From NCBI GenBank assembly GCA_003117195.1, contig BDSI01000061.1, positions 248,001-312,000 on the forward strand: a DNA stretch of 64,000 nucleotides. Reading direction: 5' to 3'. The notes beneath the pieces were generated by a model. It was not told the origin of the DNA and made no database searches. It saw only the letters and a program-made list of their open reading frames with translations. Source of the stretch: Eudorina sp. 2006-703-Eu-15. Taxonomy: Eukaryota; Chlorophyta; Chlorophyceae; Chlamydomonadales; Volvocaceae. A program made the position numbers and the translations under genes. Positions within the stretch are counted from its first letter, which is position 1; every line of letters starts with the position of its first letter. This document shows, one piece after another, positions 35,163 through 64,000 of this stretch.

Positions 35163-64000
<28,838 letters not shown>

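Overview
This window looks like nuclear DNA of a chlamydomonadalean (volvocine-type) green alga. The signs are GC-rich, intron-dense genes, Ala/Gln-rich loops in signalling proteins, hydroxyproline-rich (SPPP)n wall-type sequence, a pherophorin-domain fragment, an SRCR-domain cell-surface protein, a receptor-like kinase with an HGD-type catalytic loop, and many simple repeats inside introns. No bacterial-type operon, CRISPR array, rRNA or convincing complete tRNA gene was seen. Exon models were built by hand from GT..AG sites, reading frame and family motifs. Nearly all neighbouring exons agree in splice phase, which is the main support for them.

Layout. 1-3.7 kb (+): 3' part of a DHHC palmitoyltransferase; its first two membrane spans should lie left of the window. 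4.4-7.5 kb: a transposon graveyard, with a frameshifted YqaJ-type nuclease fragment and a large inverted repeat of two Ty3/gypsy deletion derivatives (gag fused to the integrase tail). The left arm has received a ~500 bp LTR-bearing mini-element (TRIM-1) with a 5-bp target duplication; the right arm keeps the empty site. 8.8-9.1 kb: a pherophorin C-terminal domain broken at a G run. 9.1-15 kb: mostly non-coding, with a telomere-like tract and two weak exon-like segments. 27.3-15.2 kb (-): an 18-exon, ~1734-residue receptor-like kinase with signal peptide, repeat-rich ectodomain, one membrane span and a cytoplasmic TKL-like kinase; one intron carries 91 uninterrupted CAG units. 28.4-31.9 kb (+): a complete six-exon acireductone dioxygenase, divergent from the kinase. 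>64-35.2 kb (-): a giant 43-exon surface protein of at least ~3500 residues in the window (SRCR array, Pro-rich linkers, IPT-like, EGF-like and Ig/CARDB-like modules, a conserved C-terminal block, a ~550-residue hydroxyproline-rich stalk, then a membrane anchor). Its introns hold a second TRIM (TRIM-2) nested in an older related LTR, a 506 bp hAT-type MITE with an 8-bp target duplication, and several long microsatellites.

Functionally the window combines two cell-surface genes (kinase, SRCR protein), a lipid-modifying enzyme and one methionine-salvage enzyme; nothing suggests they act in one pathway. The most novel-looking material is the TRIM pair: different terminal sequences but the same LTR core, the same primer-binding-like site, and tRNA-like internal heads with a B-box.
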